DNA from: Anaerolineales bacterium UBA5195
Lineage (GTDB): Bacteria > Chloroflexota > Anaerolineae > Anaerolineales > Villigracilaceae
Assembly: GCA_002412925.1 (NCBI GenBank)
Contig: DHVZ01000100.1
Location: 62,001-126,000, forward strand
Direction: 5' to 3'
Length of the DNA: 64,000 nucleotides
In this document: piece by piece, positions 8,220 through 17,044 of the stretch
How the letters are laid out: every line of letters starts with the position of its first letter
How positions within the stretch are numbered: position 1 is the stretch's first letter
Notes under the pieces: model-generated
Told to the model about the DNA's origin: nothing
The model's database searches: none
Seen by the model: the letters and a program-made list of their open reading frames with translations, nothing else
Position numbers and translations under genes: made by a program

Positions 8220-8266
8220 AGATCAACTTGACCAACTTTTGACTTTCGACTTTATTGGAGGCAGAC

Positions 8267-9217
8267 ATGATCCAGACACAATGGGAAAACCGCTTAATCA
8301 ACCTGGCAGGCAAGGTCACTCACCCGGCCACCAGACCCGACCTTTCCTATTGGGCCGGCGACGCCTCTCTTGAAAAAGCTTACGAACTCTGCGGACAAAT
8401 CGCCGTTCACCACAGCAAATCCTTCTACCTGGCCTCCGCCCTGCTCCCCGAAGAAAAACGCTCCTCTGTCCGCGCGCTGTATGCCTTCTGCCGCACGGTG
8501 GATGATATTGTCGATGAAGGGACGCTGATTGGCCGCGAAGTGGAATTGAACTATTGGCGCGGCCTGGCCCAGGGCATTCTCCACCCCCGCCCCGATGATT
8601 TAGTCGGCCAGGCCTGGGTCGATACTCGCAGCCGCTACCATATCCCCGCGCAATATGCCTTGCAACTGATCGATGGTGTCTCCCGCGATTTGGGCGCAGT
8701 CCGCTATGCGACCTTCGACGAGTTGACCACCTACTGCTACGGCGTCGCTTCCACCGTTGGGCTGATGAGCATGTACATCGTCGGCTTCAAAAGCGCCGAA
8801 GCTGTGCCCTACGCCATCAAACTCGGCGTCGCCCTCCAAATGACCAACATCCTGCGGGATATCGGCGAAGACTTCCGCAACAGCCGCGTTTATCTGCCCC
8901 AGGAGGACCTCCGCGCCTTCAACCTGACTGAAACCGACCTGGCAATTAGCCTCGTCACCCCGCAGTGGCGTGAATTCATGAAATTCCAGCTTTTCCGCAC
9001 CCGCCAGCTCTACACCGAAGCCGCCGAGGGGCTTAAACACCTCGAGCGCGACGGTCAACTGGCGATTGGCGCCGCCGCCGATTTCTACCAGGGCATTCTT
9101 GAAACCATCGAAGCCAATGATTATGATGTTTTCTCAAAACGCGCCAGCTTGAGCGCCTGGGGTAAGCTCAGCCGCCTGCCAAGGCTGTGGCTAAACTTAA
9201 GCGGGACGCCAGGTTAA
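8267..9217 (+). CDS. crtB: Phytoene synthase CrtB
   Basis: A squalene/phytoene synthase of 316 residues that condenses two geranylgeranyl diphosphates to phytoene, the first committed carotenoid step. The first Asp-rich metal-binding motif is at residues 79-83 (RTVDDIVDE) and the second is in LRDIGEDFRNSRVYLP near 205-220. I use the ATG at 8267 with GGAG 6 nt upstream; a TTG 12 nt earlier overlaps that ribosome site. With crtI it forms a minimal carotenoid pair; no cyclase or geranylgeranyl synthase gene is in the window. Confidence 0.93.
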   Translation: MIQTQWENRLINLAGKVTHPATRPDLSYWAGDASLEKAYELCGQIAVHHSKSFYLASALLPEEKRSSVRALYAFCRTVDDIVDEGTLIGREVELNYWRGLAQGILHPRPDDLVGQAWVDTRSRYHIPAQYALQLIDGVSRDLGAVRYATFDELTTYCYGVASTVGLMSMYIVGFKSAEAVPYAIKLGVALQMTNILRDIGEDFRNSRVYLPQEDLRAFNLTETDLAISLVTPQWREFMKFQLFRTRQLYTEAAEGLKHLERDGQLAIGAAADFYQGILETIEANDYDVFSKRASLSAWGKLSRLPRLWLNLSGTPG

Positions 9218-9302
9218 GGGAAATCCCCTCATGGTTTTAGGGGGAAGAGTCATTTACAAGATTCTCCAACCGCGTAAAATCAGTTTGCTTTTTCTCCTCC
9301 TG

Positions 9303-9341
9303 CGATAAGAGTAGTCTGTGGGGCACAGACTACTCTTATCG
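9303..9341. repeat. Perfect 18-bp hairpin downstream of crtB
   Basis: CGATAAGAGTAGTCTGTG is followed by GGG and its exact reverse complement. There is no T-run after it, so it is not a standard terminator; it may be a small palindromic element or a 3' end stabiliser. The remaining 290 bp between crtB and the next gene show no convincing reading frame. Confidence 0.7.
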
Positions 9342-9507
9342 TTTAAGGGTAAAATTCAGAGGGGCTTGAATCACCCAGGGTTTGTCGGAAAAAAATTGAA
9401 CGGGCAGATTGCCATGAACAAACCCTTCGATGGTAACCTCCAGGAAGACCTGTCCAGCCGCGTACCAATCCGCGAAGGCTTGATTGTAGCTGATCGAAAA
9501 TAACCAG

Positions 9508-10431
9508 ATGTCCCGTTTGCACCTGAGGCCGCTTTCGTTTTACCTGAAACTTATCGCCGCCACCCTTGTTGCGACGGTGCTTGGCCTTATTTTCCTGGCG
9601 TCCTTCCTGATGGCCGCCATCCTGACCATCCCGCTCACATCCCAGGTCTGCTGTGAAACCCCTGCCCGCTTCGGCGCGGATTACGAACCAGTCAGTTTTA
9701 CCACCACCGACGGTCTGACCCTGCGCGGCTGGTATGTTCCGCCCCGCAACAGCGCGCCCGCTGCGGGGCGGAACGCAGTCATTATCCTCATCCACAGCTA
9801 CTATGCCGACCGGCGGCAGACCCTGCCAGTGGCGGAAATGCTTTTCAAACACGGTTACGGCCTGCTGATGTATGACCAGCGCGCCAGCGGCGAAAGCGAC
9901 GGGGGGACGCGCTCCCTGGGCAGACTCGATATTCCTGACCTGGCCCAGGCGGCCAATTACCTGGCTGCGCGCCACGAAAACCTAAAAATCGGGGCTTACG
10001 GCTGTTCGATGGGAGGCGCCATCGCGCTGGCCGGGGCCGTCGGCGTTCCACAGGTGCGCGCCATCGCCGTTGATGCGCCCAGCCCACTCAGTTGGCCCGA
10101 ATACCACCCGGCCTTCAGCCTGCGCGATCCCTTCAGCCTGCCAATCACTGCCCTTTACTTTGGCATGGTCGGCCTGCGCAGTTGGGCCCTGCCGCCCACC
10201 AGCAGTCTCGACGCGGCCCATAATTACGGTCCCCGACCTATCCTATTGATTTCCACCGGCCAGGGCGGGGAATTTGCCCGCGTCAGTGCCTATTTTGAAG
10301 CGGCTCCGGGCCCCAAAACGCATTGGAACCTCCCAGATTCGAGCCATTGCGCCGCGCCCTCCACACATCCCCAGGAATATGAGCGGCACCTGGTGGAATT
10401 TTTCGCGACAGCCCTATTGGACCAGCCATGA
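9508..10431 (+). CDS. Membrane-anchored alpha/beta hydrolase (copy 1)
   Basis: A serine hydrolase-like protein of 307 residues with an N-terminal membrane anchor (residues about 10-42) and an alpha/beta hydrolase domain facing outward. The strand TTDGLTLRGWYVPPRN, the oxyanion region LIHSYYADRR, DQRASGESDG and the nucleophile elbow GCSMGG (Ser at about 171) are visible; DSSHC near the end supplies the His. Substrate unknown. Its stop overlaps the start of a paralogue (ATGA at 10428), so the pair arose by tandem duplication. The start has only a weak ribosome site. Confidence 0.85.
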   Translation: MSRLHLRPLSFYLKLIAATLVATVLGLIFLASFLMAAILTIPLTSQVCCETPARFGADYEPVSFTTTDGLTLRGWYVPPRNSAPAAGRNAVIILIHSYYADRRQTLPVAEMLFKHGYGLLMYDQRASGESDGGTRSLGRLDIPDLAQAANYLAARHENLKIGAYGCSMGGAIALAGAVGVPQVRAIAVDAPSPLSWPEYHPAFSLRDPFSLPITALYFGMVGLRSWALPPTSSLDAAHNYGPRPILLISTGQGGEFARVSAYFEAAPGPKTHWNLPDSSHCAAPSTHPQEYERHLVEFFATALLDQP

Positions 10432-11336
10432 AACCTCCCCTGCCACCTCGCAAACGAAATCTTGCCTACTGGCTGCGCTTGCTGGCCTTTTTTGTCGGCC
10501 TGCTTTATTTATCAGTCATCCTGATCATCCCGCTCCAGTTCGGAATCCAGCAAATCCGCCCGGCGCACAGCCAGGTTTGCTGCAAAACTCCCCAGGATCA
10601 TGGCCTGGAATTCGAATCCGTCACTTTCCAGACCCAAGATGGCTTGACCCTGCGCGGCTGGCACATCCCCAGCCGGAACGGAGCTGTGGTCATCACCCTG
10701 CACGGCTATGGCGGCAACCGCCTGGGAACCCTGGGCCAGGCTGTTTTGCTGGCCCAGCACGGCTACGGGGTCTTGCTCTACGACCAGCGCGCCAGCGGCG
10801 AAAGCGACGGGGAGAATCTCTCCTGGGGTTGGCGCGATGTGGCCGATGTGAGCGATGCCGTCCAATATTTGCAAGCAGGGAAAAGGTACGCGCCCGCCCA
10901 AATCGGTATCTATGGCTGCTCCACCGGCGCAGAAATCGCCCTGGCCTCCACCGCGCTCAACGGGGATCTTCGCGCCGTTGCCGCCGAAGACGCCGAATAC
11001 AGCACCACGCGCGATATACTCATCATGCCTGATTGGAAAGATCAGCTGTTTTTCCCAGGCTATCACTTGTTTATCAAGGTCATGGAATGGCGCAGCGGCA
11101 CATCCGCCTCGATCTCACTTTCAGAAGCGGTTGGCCGCATTTCCCCGCGCCCGCTCTTGCTCATCTCGAACGGCCAGGACTTCGATTACATCCAGGCACA
11201 GTATTACTTCGACCTGGCCAAAGAACCCAAGGAACACTGGAATCTTCCCAATTCGTACCACTGCGGCGGACTGACCACCCACCCGCAGGAATATGAAACC
11301 AAATTGACGGGCTTTTTCGATGCCGCGTTTCGTTAA
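10428..11336 (+). CDS. Membrane-anchored alpha/beta hydrolase (copy 2)
   Basis: A paralogue of the preceding gene, 302 residues, with the same layout: an N-terminal helix (about 14-36), the QVCCKTP motif after it, TQDGLTLRGWHIPSRNG, DQRASGESDG and a nucleophile elbow GCSTGA (Ser at about 166) in place of GCSMGG. NSYHCGG near the C-terminus provides the catalytic His. It overlaps the upstream stop by 4 bp and is therefore translationally coupled. The two copies share long near-identical nucleotide blocks in the DQRASGESDG region. Substrate unknown. Confidence 0.85.
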   Translation: MKPPLPPRKRNLAYWLRLLAFFVGLLYLSVILIIPLQFGIQQIRPAHSQVCCKTPQDHGLEFESVTFQTQDGLTLRGWHIPSRNGAVVITLHGYGGNRLGTLGQAVLLAQHGYGVLLYDQRASGESDGENLSWGWRDVADVSDAVQYLQAGKRYAPAQIGIYGCSTGAEIALASTALNGDLRAVAAEDAEYSTTRDILIMPDWKDQLFFPGYHLFIKVMEWRSGTSASISLSEAVGRISPRPLLLISNGQDFDYIQAQYYFDLAKEPKEHWNLPNSYHCGGLTTHPQEYETKLTGFFDAAFR

Positions 11337-11377
11337 ACCACAACCACCTCTCACCTACATCAACCTGGAGAAACCCG

Positions 11378-12559
11378 ATGCCCTTTGATTTTGACCGCCT
11401 GATCGACCGCCGCCAGACCAATTCGCTCAAATGGAGCGCCTACGAAGCCGATGTCCTGCCGATGTGGGTCGCTGACATGGATTTCGCCGTCCCCGAGCCG
11501 ATCACCAAGGCCCTGCATGAGGCCGTTGACCACGGCATTTTTGGTTATGAAATGCCCAGCAAAGCCCTGCGTCAATCCGTTGCCGTGCGGATGAAAAAAC
11601 TCTACGACTGGGACGTGGATGAAAACGCTGTCGTAGCCGTCACCGGGCTGGTCAGCGGGTTTTATGCCGCAGCTTCAGCCTTGTGCATTCCCGGAGACGG
11701 CTACCTGATCCAGCCGCCGGTCTATATGCCATTCAACGACATCCAAAAACACTTGGGCGTCATCCGCCAGGAAGCGCAGCTCGTCAAAACAGTCAAAGGC
11801 GGCAGGCTGGGCTATGAAATCGACTGGGACGTTTTCGAAAAAGCCTTCCATAGCGGCGGCAGCCAGACACGCATGTTCCTGCTCTGCAATCCCCATAACC
11901 CCACCGGGCAGGTTTACAACCGCGCAGAACTGACCAAAATGGCCGACACCTGCCTGAAAAACGGGACCGTGATCGTCTCCGATGAAATCCACAGCGAACT
12001 GCTGCTCGGTGCGGCCAAACACACCCCGGTCGCCGCGCTCTCGCCCGAAATCGCCCAACAGACCATCACCCTGGTCGCCCCGTCGAAAACCTTCAACATC
12101 GCCGGGTTGTTCTGCGGGTTTGCGATTATCCCAAACCCGGAACTGCGTGAACGCTTCAAAGCCGCTGTCGAGAAAATGACTCTGCACGTTGCCAGCCTGG
12201 CGCAGGTGGCTGCCCAGGCCGCTTTCTCCGGCCAGTGCGATAGCTGGCTCGATGAACTGCGCACCTATCTGACCGCCAACCGCGATTATCTGACCGGGTT
12301 TGTGGACCGTGAACTGCCCGGCATTCAGATCAGCGTGCCCGAGGCCACTTACCTGGCCTGGCTCGATTGCAATGCGCTGGTCGAAAACGGCCAAATCCAG
12401 GGGAAACCCGCCGACTTTTTCCTGAAAAACGCCCGTGTGGCGCTGAATGACGGCGCGGCCTTCGGCGCTGGCGGCGAGGGGTTCGTCCGTCTGAATTTTG
12501 GCTGCCCGCGCGCCACGCTGCAGGAAGGCTTGGAACGGATCAAAAAGTCCCTGGCCTGA
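11378..12559 (+). CDS. patB: MalY/PatB family PLP-dependent C-S lyase (aminotransferase)
   Basis: A fold-type I PLP enzyme of 393 residues. The family start is typical (FDFDRLIDRRQTNSLKW), as are MWVADMDF, the SDEIHSELL motif near 203 and the PLP lysine in APSKTFNIAG near 240. PatB/MalY enzymes cleave cystathionine or cysteine conjugates to thiol, pyruvate and ammonia; aminotransferase activity is the alternative. Starts at ATG with GGAG 8 nt upstream, 41 bp after the hydrolase pair, so it may share their transcript. Confidence 0.9.
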   Translation: MPFDFDRLIDRRQTNSLKWSAYEADVLPMWVADMDFAVPEPITKALHEAVDHGIFGYEMPSKALRQSVAVRMKKLYDWDVDENAVVAVTGLVSGFYAAASALCIPGDGYLIQPPVYMPFNDIQKHLGVIRQEAQLVKTVKGGRLGYEIDWDVFEKAFHSGGSQTRMFLLCNPHNPTGQVYNRAELTKMADTCLKNGTVIVSDEIHSELLLGAAKHTPVAALSPEIAQQTITLVAPSKTFNIAGLFCGFAIIPNPELRERFKAAVEKMTLHVASLAQVAAQAAFSGQCDSWLDELRTYLTANRDYLTGFVDRELPGIQISVPEATYLAWLDCNALVENGQIQGKPADFFLKNARVALNDGAAFGAGGEGFVRLNFGCPRATLQEGLERIKKSLA

Positions 12560-12630
12560 ACAGTTGCGAAACTTGCCTAGCGCCATAAGCGTAAATGGGA
12601 ATAATCCCTAAACAGCAAAGGCAAATCAAA

Positions 12631-13509
12631 ATGAAATCTCTCTTTCACTCCTGCAAGCTCTGGCTGCTTATCATTCCAATCGGCCTGCTCCTCGGCTGGC
12701 TCGGCCTGCCAGCCGCCATGGACTATTTCTCCTACCACCCCGAGGTCGCCTACCAGGCCACCCTGCAAGCCTCCCCCAGCTATGATCTAACTGAAAACGT
12801 GAGCGTTTCCTTTTCTTACGAACCTGCCGACAGCCCAAACCTGACCAAGCTGCGCGAAACCTACGGGCTGGCTGAAATCGCCGGTTCCGGTGCGGACTTG
12901 GACAAGGCCAAAAATCTCCTGAAATGGGTTCATGACCTGATCCCCCACGATGGCAGCCGCCCACTCCCCAGTCAGCGGGATGCGATTGCGCTGATCAACT
13001 CCACCAAAACCTCGGGGCAGGGGTTGAACTGCCGGGGGCTGGCGATCATCCTTTCGGAAGCCTTGCTCAGTGTCAGTGTCAAGACCCGCTTTGTCGAACT
13101 GCTCCCCAGGGATTTTTCCACCGACAGCCATGTCGTCACCCTGGCTTACATTTCAGAATTGGAACAATGGGTCTTTTTTGACCCATCCTATCAAGCCTGG
13201 TTCGTCAACACCGCTGGAGAATATCTGGGATTGGCAGAAATCCGCGCCAGCCTGATCAACAGGGATGTCTTAATCGCCAACGCCGAAATCAATTACAACG
13301 GCGGCCCGGTGGATGTCGATTACCTGAACTATCTCTCGAAAAACCTGTATCGCCTGGCCAGCCCGGAACATTCAGGCTTTGGGATCGACACCTCCCCCGA
13401 ACGCAAAATGGTACTCCTGAACCCGGTCGGGGACAATTCCGGTCGCCGCAACCCGTTCCAGGCGCAAATCACGCTTCATAACCCGGATGTTTTCTGGACA
13501 AAACCGTAA
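12631..13509 (+). CDS. Transglutaminase-like domain protein, membrane-anchored
   Basis: A 292-residue protein with one N-terminal hydrophobic segment (about 9-28) and a transglutaminase/protease-like core. The Cys-His-Asp triad is recognisable: Cys in GLNCRGLAI, His in DSHVVTLAY and Asp in VFFDPSYQAW. It would act outside the membrane, as a peptidase or cross-linker; the substrate is unknown. I chose the ATG at 12631, preceded by AAAGG 9 nt upstream, over an ATG 36 nt earlier without a ribosome site. The next gene starts 1 bp after its stop. Confidence 0.78.
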   Translation: MKSLFHSCKLWLLIIPIGLLLGWLGLPAAMDYFSYHPEVAYQATLQASPSYDLTENVSVSFSYEPADSPNLTKLRETYGLAEIAGSGADLDKAKNLLKWVHDLIPHDGSRPLPSQRDAIALINSTKTSGQGLNCRGLAIILSEALLSVSVKTRFVELLPRDFSTDSHVVTLAYISELEQWVFFDPSYQAWFVNTAGEYLGLAEIRASLINRDVLIANAEINYNGGPVDVDYLNYLSKNLYRLASPEHSGFGIDTSPERKMVLLNPVGDNSGRRNPFQAQITLHNPDVFWTKP

Positions 13510-13510
13510 A

Positions 13511-14026
13511 ATGAAGTTGATCATCTTCTCTGGGCTGCCGGGCGCTGGCAAATCGGCCCTGGCCGAAGCCGTTGGACAATGGTTTGGCATCCCCGTCTTT
13601 GCCAAGGATTGGCTCGAAGCCAGCCTCCTGCGCTGTGAACTGGTTCCAACCAACCCCGAAAAGCCCCTCGGTTCAGCCGGTTACCAGCTTTTGACGATGC
13701 TGGCAGAACGTCAGTTCAGGCTCGGTCAATCCGTCATTCTCGATAGCGTTGCCAGCACACAATCGATCCGTTCGACGTGGCGCGCATTGGCCCGGCAATT
13801 TGGAGTTGATTGGCGCGTCATCGAGGTGCTTTGTTCCGATGAAAGCCTGCACCGCACCCGCCTCGCCCACCGCCAGCGCCAAATCCCCGGCTGGCATGAA
13901 CTCAAATGGTCAGAAGTTGAGCATGTCAAAAGCTATTTTGCGCCTTGGGATGAGCCGCGCCTGATCCTTGACACCCTGGCTCCTTTTGACCAAAACCTGA
14001 CACAGGCCCTGTCCTACTGTTCATAA
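13511..14026 (+). CDS. Small P-loop ATP kinase (AAA_33/zeta-toxin-like fold)
   Basis: A 171-residue P-loop protein with Walker A GLPGAGKS beginning at residue 8. The size and layout match the AAA_33 / zeta-like kinases that phosphorylate small molecules such as sugars or antibiotics. The later stretch LAHRQRQIPGWHELKW resembles the lid region. No antitoxin is adjacent, so a toxin role is not supported. The ATG at 13511 lies 1 bp after the previous stop and places the P-loop at the usual distance from the start. Substrate unknown. Confidence 0.75.
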   Translation: MKLIIFSGLPGAGKSALAEAVGQWFGIPVFAKDWLEASLLRCELVPTNPEKPLGSAGYQLLTMLAERQFRLGQSVILDSVASTQSIRSTWRALARQFGVDWRVIEVLCSDESLHRTRLAHRQRQIPGWHELKWSEVEHVKSYFAPWDEPRLILDTLAPFDQNLTQALSYCS

Positions 14027-14038
14027 ATTTGGAGAACC

Positions 14039-14887
14039 ATGAACCTACGCGACATCATTGTCCGCAAGATGGATTTACAACCCTGGACCGAAGGCGAAAA
14101 AATCCCCTGGAACGAACCGGATTTCAGCCGCCGGATGCTCAAAGAGCACCTCACCCAGCAACACGATGCCGCCAGCCGCCGCACAGTCCGCATCAAAAAG
14201 CATATCGAGTGGATTGACAGGGTCATCCTGGCTGGCAGCCCCTCCCAGATCCTTGACCTGGGCTGCGGCCCCGGCCTGTATGCGGCGCGACTCGCCGCCC
14301 GTGGCCATTCTTGCCGTGGAATTGACTTTTCGCCTGCCTCGATCGAGTACGCCGTTAAACACGCCCCCGAAAACTGCTCCTACACCTTCGGCGATGTCCG
14401 CGCGACCGAGTTCGGCTCAGGCTACGATCTGGTCATGTTCATCTTTGGCGAATTGAACGTCTTTAAGCCGGCTGATATCCGTTTGATCCTGCAAAAAGCC
14501 TGCGCGGCGCTCAAACCCGGCGGCAAAATCCTGCTCGAAATCCATCTTCCCGAGGTTGTTGAACAGATGGGCAACCAACCCTCCACCTGGTATAGCGCCG
14601 AAAGCGGGCTTTTTTCTGCCGCTCCGCATCTGTGCCTGATGGAAACTTTTTGGGATGAAGCCAACACCATCGCCACCGAGCGTTTTTTCATCATCGACGC
14701 GGCCAGCGGCGAGGTGACACGCTACGCCGCCAGCACCCAGGCCTACAATCAGGCGCAGATCACCTCCATGTTACGCGAGACAGGCTACGGGGAGATTGCC
14801 TTTTCCCATACTTTAACGGGGCAGCCCGCCAGCGAGGCGGATGAGTTTTTCGTGGTCAGCGCCAGTCGTCCTCTGGAAACAGCATGA
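14039..14887 (+). CDS. Class I SAM-dependent methyltransferase (copy 1)
   Basis: A methyltransferase of 282 residues. SAM motif I is ILDLGCGPGLYAARLA near residue 75, followed by RGIDFSPASIEYA (acidic loop) and LKPGGKILLEIH (motif IV/post-IV). The region before the motif (to residue 60) is a helical cap. The substrate is unknown. It has GGAGAACC before the ATG and overlaps its paralogue by 4 bp (ATGA at 14884). The gene continues the run of closely spaced plus-strand genes from 9.5 kb. Confidence 0.88.
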   Translation: MNLRDIIVRKMDLQPWTEGEKIPWNEPDFSRRMLKEHLTQQHDAASRRTVRIKKHIEWIDRVILAGSPSQILDLGCGPGLYAARLAARGHSCRGIDFSPASIEYAVKHAPENCSYTFGDVRATEFGSGYDLVMFIFGELNVFKPADIRLILQKACAALKPGGKILLEIHLPEVVEQMGNQPSTWYSAESGLFSAAPHLCLMETFWDEANTIATERFFIIDAASGEVTRYAASTQAYNQAQITSMLRETGYGEIAFSHTLTGQPASEADEFFVVSASRPLETA

Positions 14888-15723
14888 ACCTGCGCGAGAT
14901 CGTCAACCGCAACATGGATTTACAACCCTGGACCGAAGGCGAAAGAGTCCCCTGGGATGAGGCGGCTTTCAGCGAGCGCGTTCTCAAAGAGCATCTGACG
15001 CAGGAAAACGAGGCTGCCAGCCGCCCAGTCGTCAAAATCAACAAACATATCGATTGGATCCACCGGACTATCCTGGCCGAAAAGCCCAGCCGCATCCTGG
15101 ACCTGGGCTGCGGCCCCGGCCTCTACACCACCCGGCTGGCAGAACTCGGTCATACCTGTCTGGGGATTGACTGCGCGCCTGCCTCCATCGCATACGCCCT
15201 CGAAAATGCCCCCCAGGGCTGCTCCTACCAGCTTGGCGATCTGCGCAGCGCGGAATATGGCAGTGATTACGATCTGATCATTCTGATTTTTGGCGCGCTG
15301 AACCTTTTTCGCCCGCAAGATGCCTGCTTGATTCTCGAAAAAGCCTGCGCGGCGCTCAAACCCGGCGGCCGCCTTTTGCTGGAAATCTCCAGCCTGGATG
15401 CCGTGGACCAGATTGGCAACCAGCCCGCCATGTGGTACTCAGCGGAAACCGGTCTGTTCTCTGACAGGCCGCACCTGTGCCTGATGGAAACTTTCTGGGA
15501 TGAGGAACAAAGCGTGGCCACCGAGCGCTTTTACATCGTCGACGCAGCCACCGGCCAGGTCACGCGCCACGCTGCCAGCACCCAGGCGTATGACGAGGGT
15601 CAAATCGAGTCTCTGTTACGGGAGGCAGGCTTCAGGGAGATGGCCTTTTTCCCCTCTTTAACGGGCAAAGCCGAAAGCGATCTGGATGAATTTATGGTGG
15701 TACTGGCCCGAAAATTGGTTTAA
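14884..15723 (+). CDS. Class I SAM-dependent methyltransferase (copy 2)
   Basis: A paralogue of the preceding methyltransferase, 279 residues, colinear throughout. It carries ILDLGCGPGLYTTRLA and LKPGGRLLLEISS, and it shares the N-terminal block MDLQPWTEGE with copy 1. Divergence is scattered, so both copies look intact. Its start overlaps the stop of copy 1. Two adjacent paralogues may form a heterodimer or may act on related substrates; neither can be decided from sequence. Confidence 0.88.
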   Translation: MNLREIVNRNMDLQPWTEGERVPWDEAAFSERVLKEHLTQENEAASRPVVKINKHIDWIHRTILAEKPSRILDLGCGPGLYTTRLAELGHTCLGIDCAPASIAYALENAPQGCSYQLGDLRSAEYGSDYDLIILIFGALNLFRPQDACLILEKACAALKPGGRLLLEISSLDAVDQIGNQPAMWYSAETGLFSDRPHLCLMETFWDEEQSVATERFYIVDAATGQVTRHAASTQAYDEGQIESLLREAGFREMAFFPSLTGKAESDLDEFMVVLARKLV

Positions 15724-15734
15724 TAACTGATTTT

Positions 15735-15811
15735 ACTCACCGTCCCGAAGGTTTGATCGGCAAAACAAGGTTTTTGAAAGAAACCTTCGGGACGTTCTAT
15801 GTAAGGTGAGC
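15735..15811. repeat. Nested inverted repeat after the methyltransferase pair
   Basis: CGTCCCGAAGGTTT (15741-15754) pairs exactly with 15781-15794, and outer CTCAC/GTGAG arms extend it. It lies 3' of the plus-strand operon and just beyond the end of the minus-strand RNA. No T-run follows on the plus strand. Confidence 0.65.
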
Positions 15812-15815
15812 TAAT

Positions 15816-16164
15816 AAAAAAAGGCGGATGGGAGAAAACCCCACCCGCCAGCGTACCTTACCTTACCGTTCATGGTGCTTGGTGCGTTACCAATTACCTT
15901 ACTTTACTTTACTTGCCACTTGCTTGGTACACACTTCTGAAGCCATTACGGATGACACGATCGTGGTACAGTATTAACTACCTTACTTGTTAAACTTTGT
16001 GCGGAAGAATGAGCGGGTGAAACCATTTTATCGTCATGGCGGACGGCTGGCGTGAAAGCAAGGCGCTTTCGTTAAGCCAGGTTTTGCTCACCCGGTCAAG
16101 CTTCTGTTGTCAGGTTCGATCATCGTATCGATGTGCACCTCCTTTTTGAACGGAAGCGGTTACT
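15816..16164 (-). ncRNA. Structured RNA A (candidate new family)
   Basis: A minus-strand transcript without a downstream gene. A -10-like TATTCT (16171-16176) is followed by an AAGGAGGT element (16137-16144), an 11-codon reading frame (16088-16123), a three-way junction and an intrinsic terminator. The junction is P1 (16014-16020 with 16088-16094), P2 CTGGC/GCCAG (16076-16080 with 16047-16051) and P3 CCAT/ATGG with a GACGAUAAA loop. The terminator is GGCGGGTGGG/CCCATCCGCC plus seven T (15816-15849). RNA B at 17043-17266 has the same order of elements with compensating base changes. The 3' half (15850-16010) holds GTAAG/GTAAAG tandem units of unknown role. Confidence 0.6.
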
Positions 16165-16191
16165 AAAATTAGAATAGCACGGATTGGGGCA

Positions 16192-16243
16192 GGATACATT
16201 AAAAATAACCTGCACATTTGTAATGAATTTCTAATATGTATCC
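16192..16243. promoter_or_regulatory. Inverted GGATACAT boxes between RNA A and lipoprotein gene
   Basis: GGATACATT (16192-16200) lies at the -35 position of RNA A, 17 bp from its -10. An inverted copy, ATGTATCC, is at 16236-16243 facing the lipoprotein gene. The same box sits at the -35 of RNA B (17294-17302). The pattern suggests one shared activator or alternative sigma factor; the plus-strand gene has no good -10 at the matching distance. Confidence 0.5.
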
Positions 16244-16318
16244 TGGAAAATGGTAACCTGCGATTTCTGGATGTAAAATGAGAATATCTTCTTTGCATCC
16301 GGGGAGAAAGGAAAAATC

Positions 16319-17044
16319 ATGTTTAGGCGAATCTTGATCTTGGCTTTCCTTGTTCTGATGCTTGCGGCCTGTTCGAAATCCTCATCGAGCGCTGATCCTG
16401 CAGCCACCGGTCCAGCGTCCACATCTGTGGCATTTCCCAGCCTGCCAGCCCTGACACCGACTTCGAGCGCCAACCCGACGCCCTTCACGCCCTTTACCGT
16501 CAAACCGGCGGTGGACAACCTGAATGTGCGTATTAGTCCGGGCTACTTGTTCGATGTACTGATGGTGGTCCAGCCAACCGATGCGCTCAACGTACTGGGC
16601 AAGGCGCCTGGCGGCGAGTGGATCAATATCAAAACGGAAAACGAAGTCGAAGGCTGGGTCTTTGCGGAACTGCTGGAAAGTGAGGTTGACCTGGAACAAG
16701 TGCCCGTGCGTGAGCCGAAGGAGGTGGCGCTGATCAAAGGCCGTGTGCTCGATGGAGCCGGAACGCCGATCCAGGGAGTCGGCTTCGACATCCAGCAAGG
16801 CGACGAGGCGGATGCAGTCAACAATCCGGCAGTGACAGACGCCGAGGGCTATTTTTATTCATACCTGCCCGCCACTGCCAGCGGGTCGTGGACAGTGACA
16901 CAAGTAGGAATTGCCTGCAAAAGCAATGTCTGGAGCGACAGTACCTGCGCCACATACAAGGCCGGGTACACGGGTGAGGTCGACCCGCCGTCTCTGACCG
17001 TCAGCCTGCCACAGGGCAACCCGCTGGCCTTTACATGGAAATAA
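16319..17044 (+). CDS. Lipoprotein with SH3 domain and carboxypeptidase-regulatory-like domain
   Basis: An exported lipoprotein of 241 residues. The signal peptide ends in lipobox LAAC (Cys18), followed by a Ser/Pro/Thr-rich linker. Residues about 63-118 form a bacterial SH3 domain (NLNVRISPGYLFDVL ... EWINI ... VEGWVFAELLE). Residues about 138-210 look like a CarboxypepD-regulatory beta-sandwich (IKGRVLDGAGTPIQGV ... DAEGYFYSYLP). Such proteins bind cell-wall or surface glycans; the ligand is unknown. A strong GGGGAGAAAGG ribosome site precedes the ATG. It is flanked on both sides by minus-strand structured RNAs. Confidence 0.82.
   Translation: MFRRILILAFLVLMLAACSKSSSSADPAATGPASTSVAFPSLPALTPTSSANPTPFTPFTVKPAVDNLNVRISPGYLFDVLMVVQPTDALNVLGKAPGGEWINIKTENEVEGWVFAELLESEVDLEQVPVREPKEVALIKGRVLDGAGTPIQGVGFDIQQGDEADAVNNPAVTDAEGYFYSYLPATASGSWTVTQVGIACKSNVWSDSTCATYKAGYTGEVDPPSLTVSLPQGNPLAFTWK

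Noticed and set aside
11675..12586. A 303-codon frame antisense to the PatB-like gene
   Set aside because: No recognisable domain; mirrors the codon structure of the sense gene.
13511..14026. Zeta-type toxin
   Set aside because: Only the P-loop fold is shared; there is no epsilon antitoxin and the gene is embedded in an ordinary operon.
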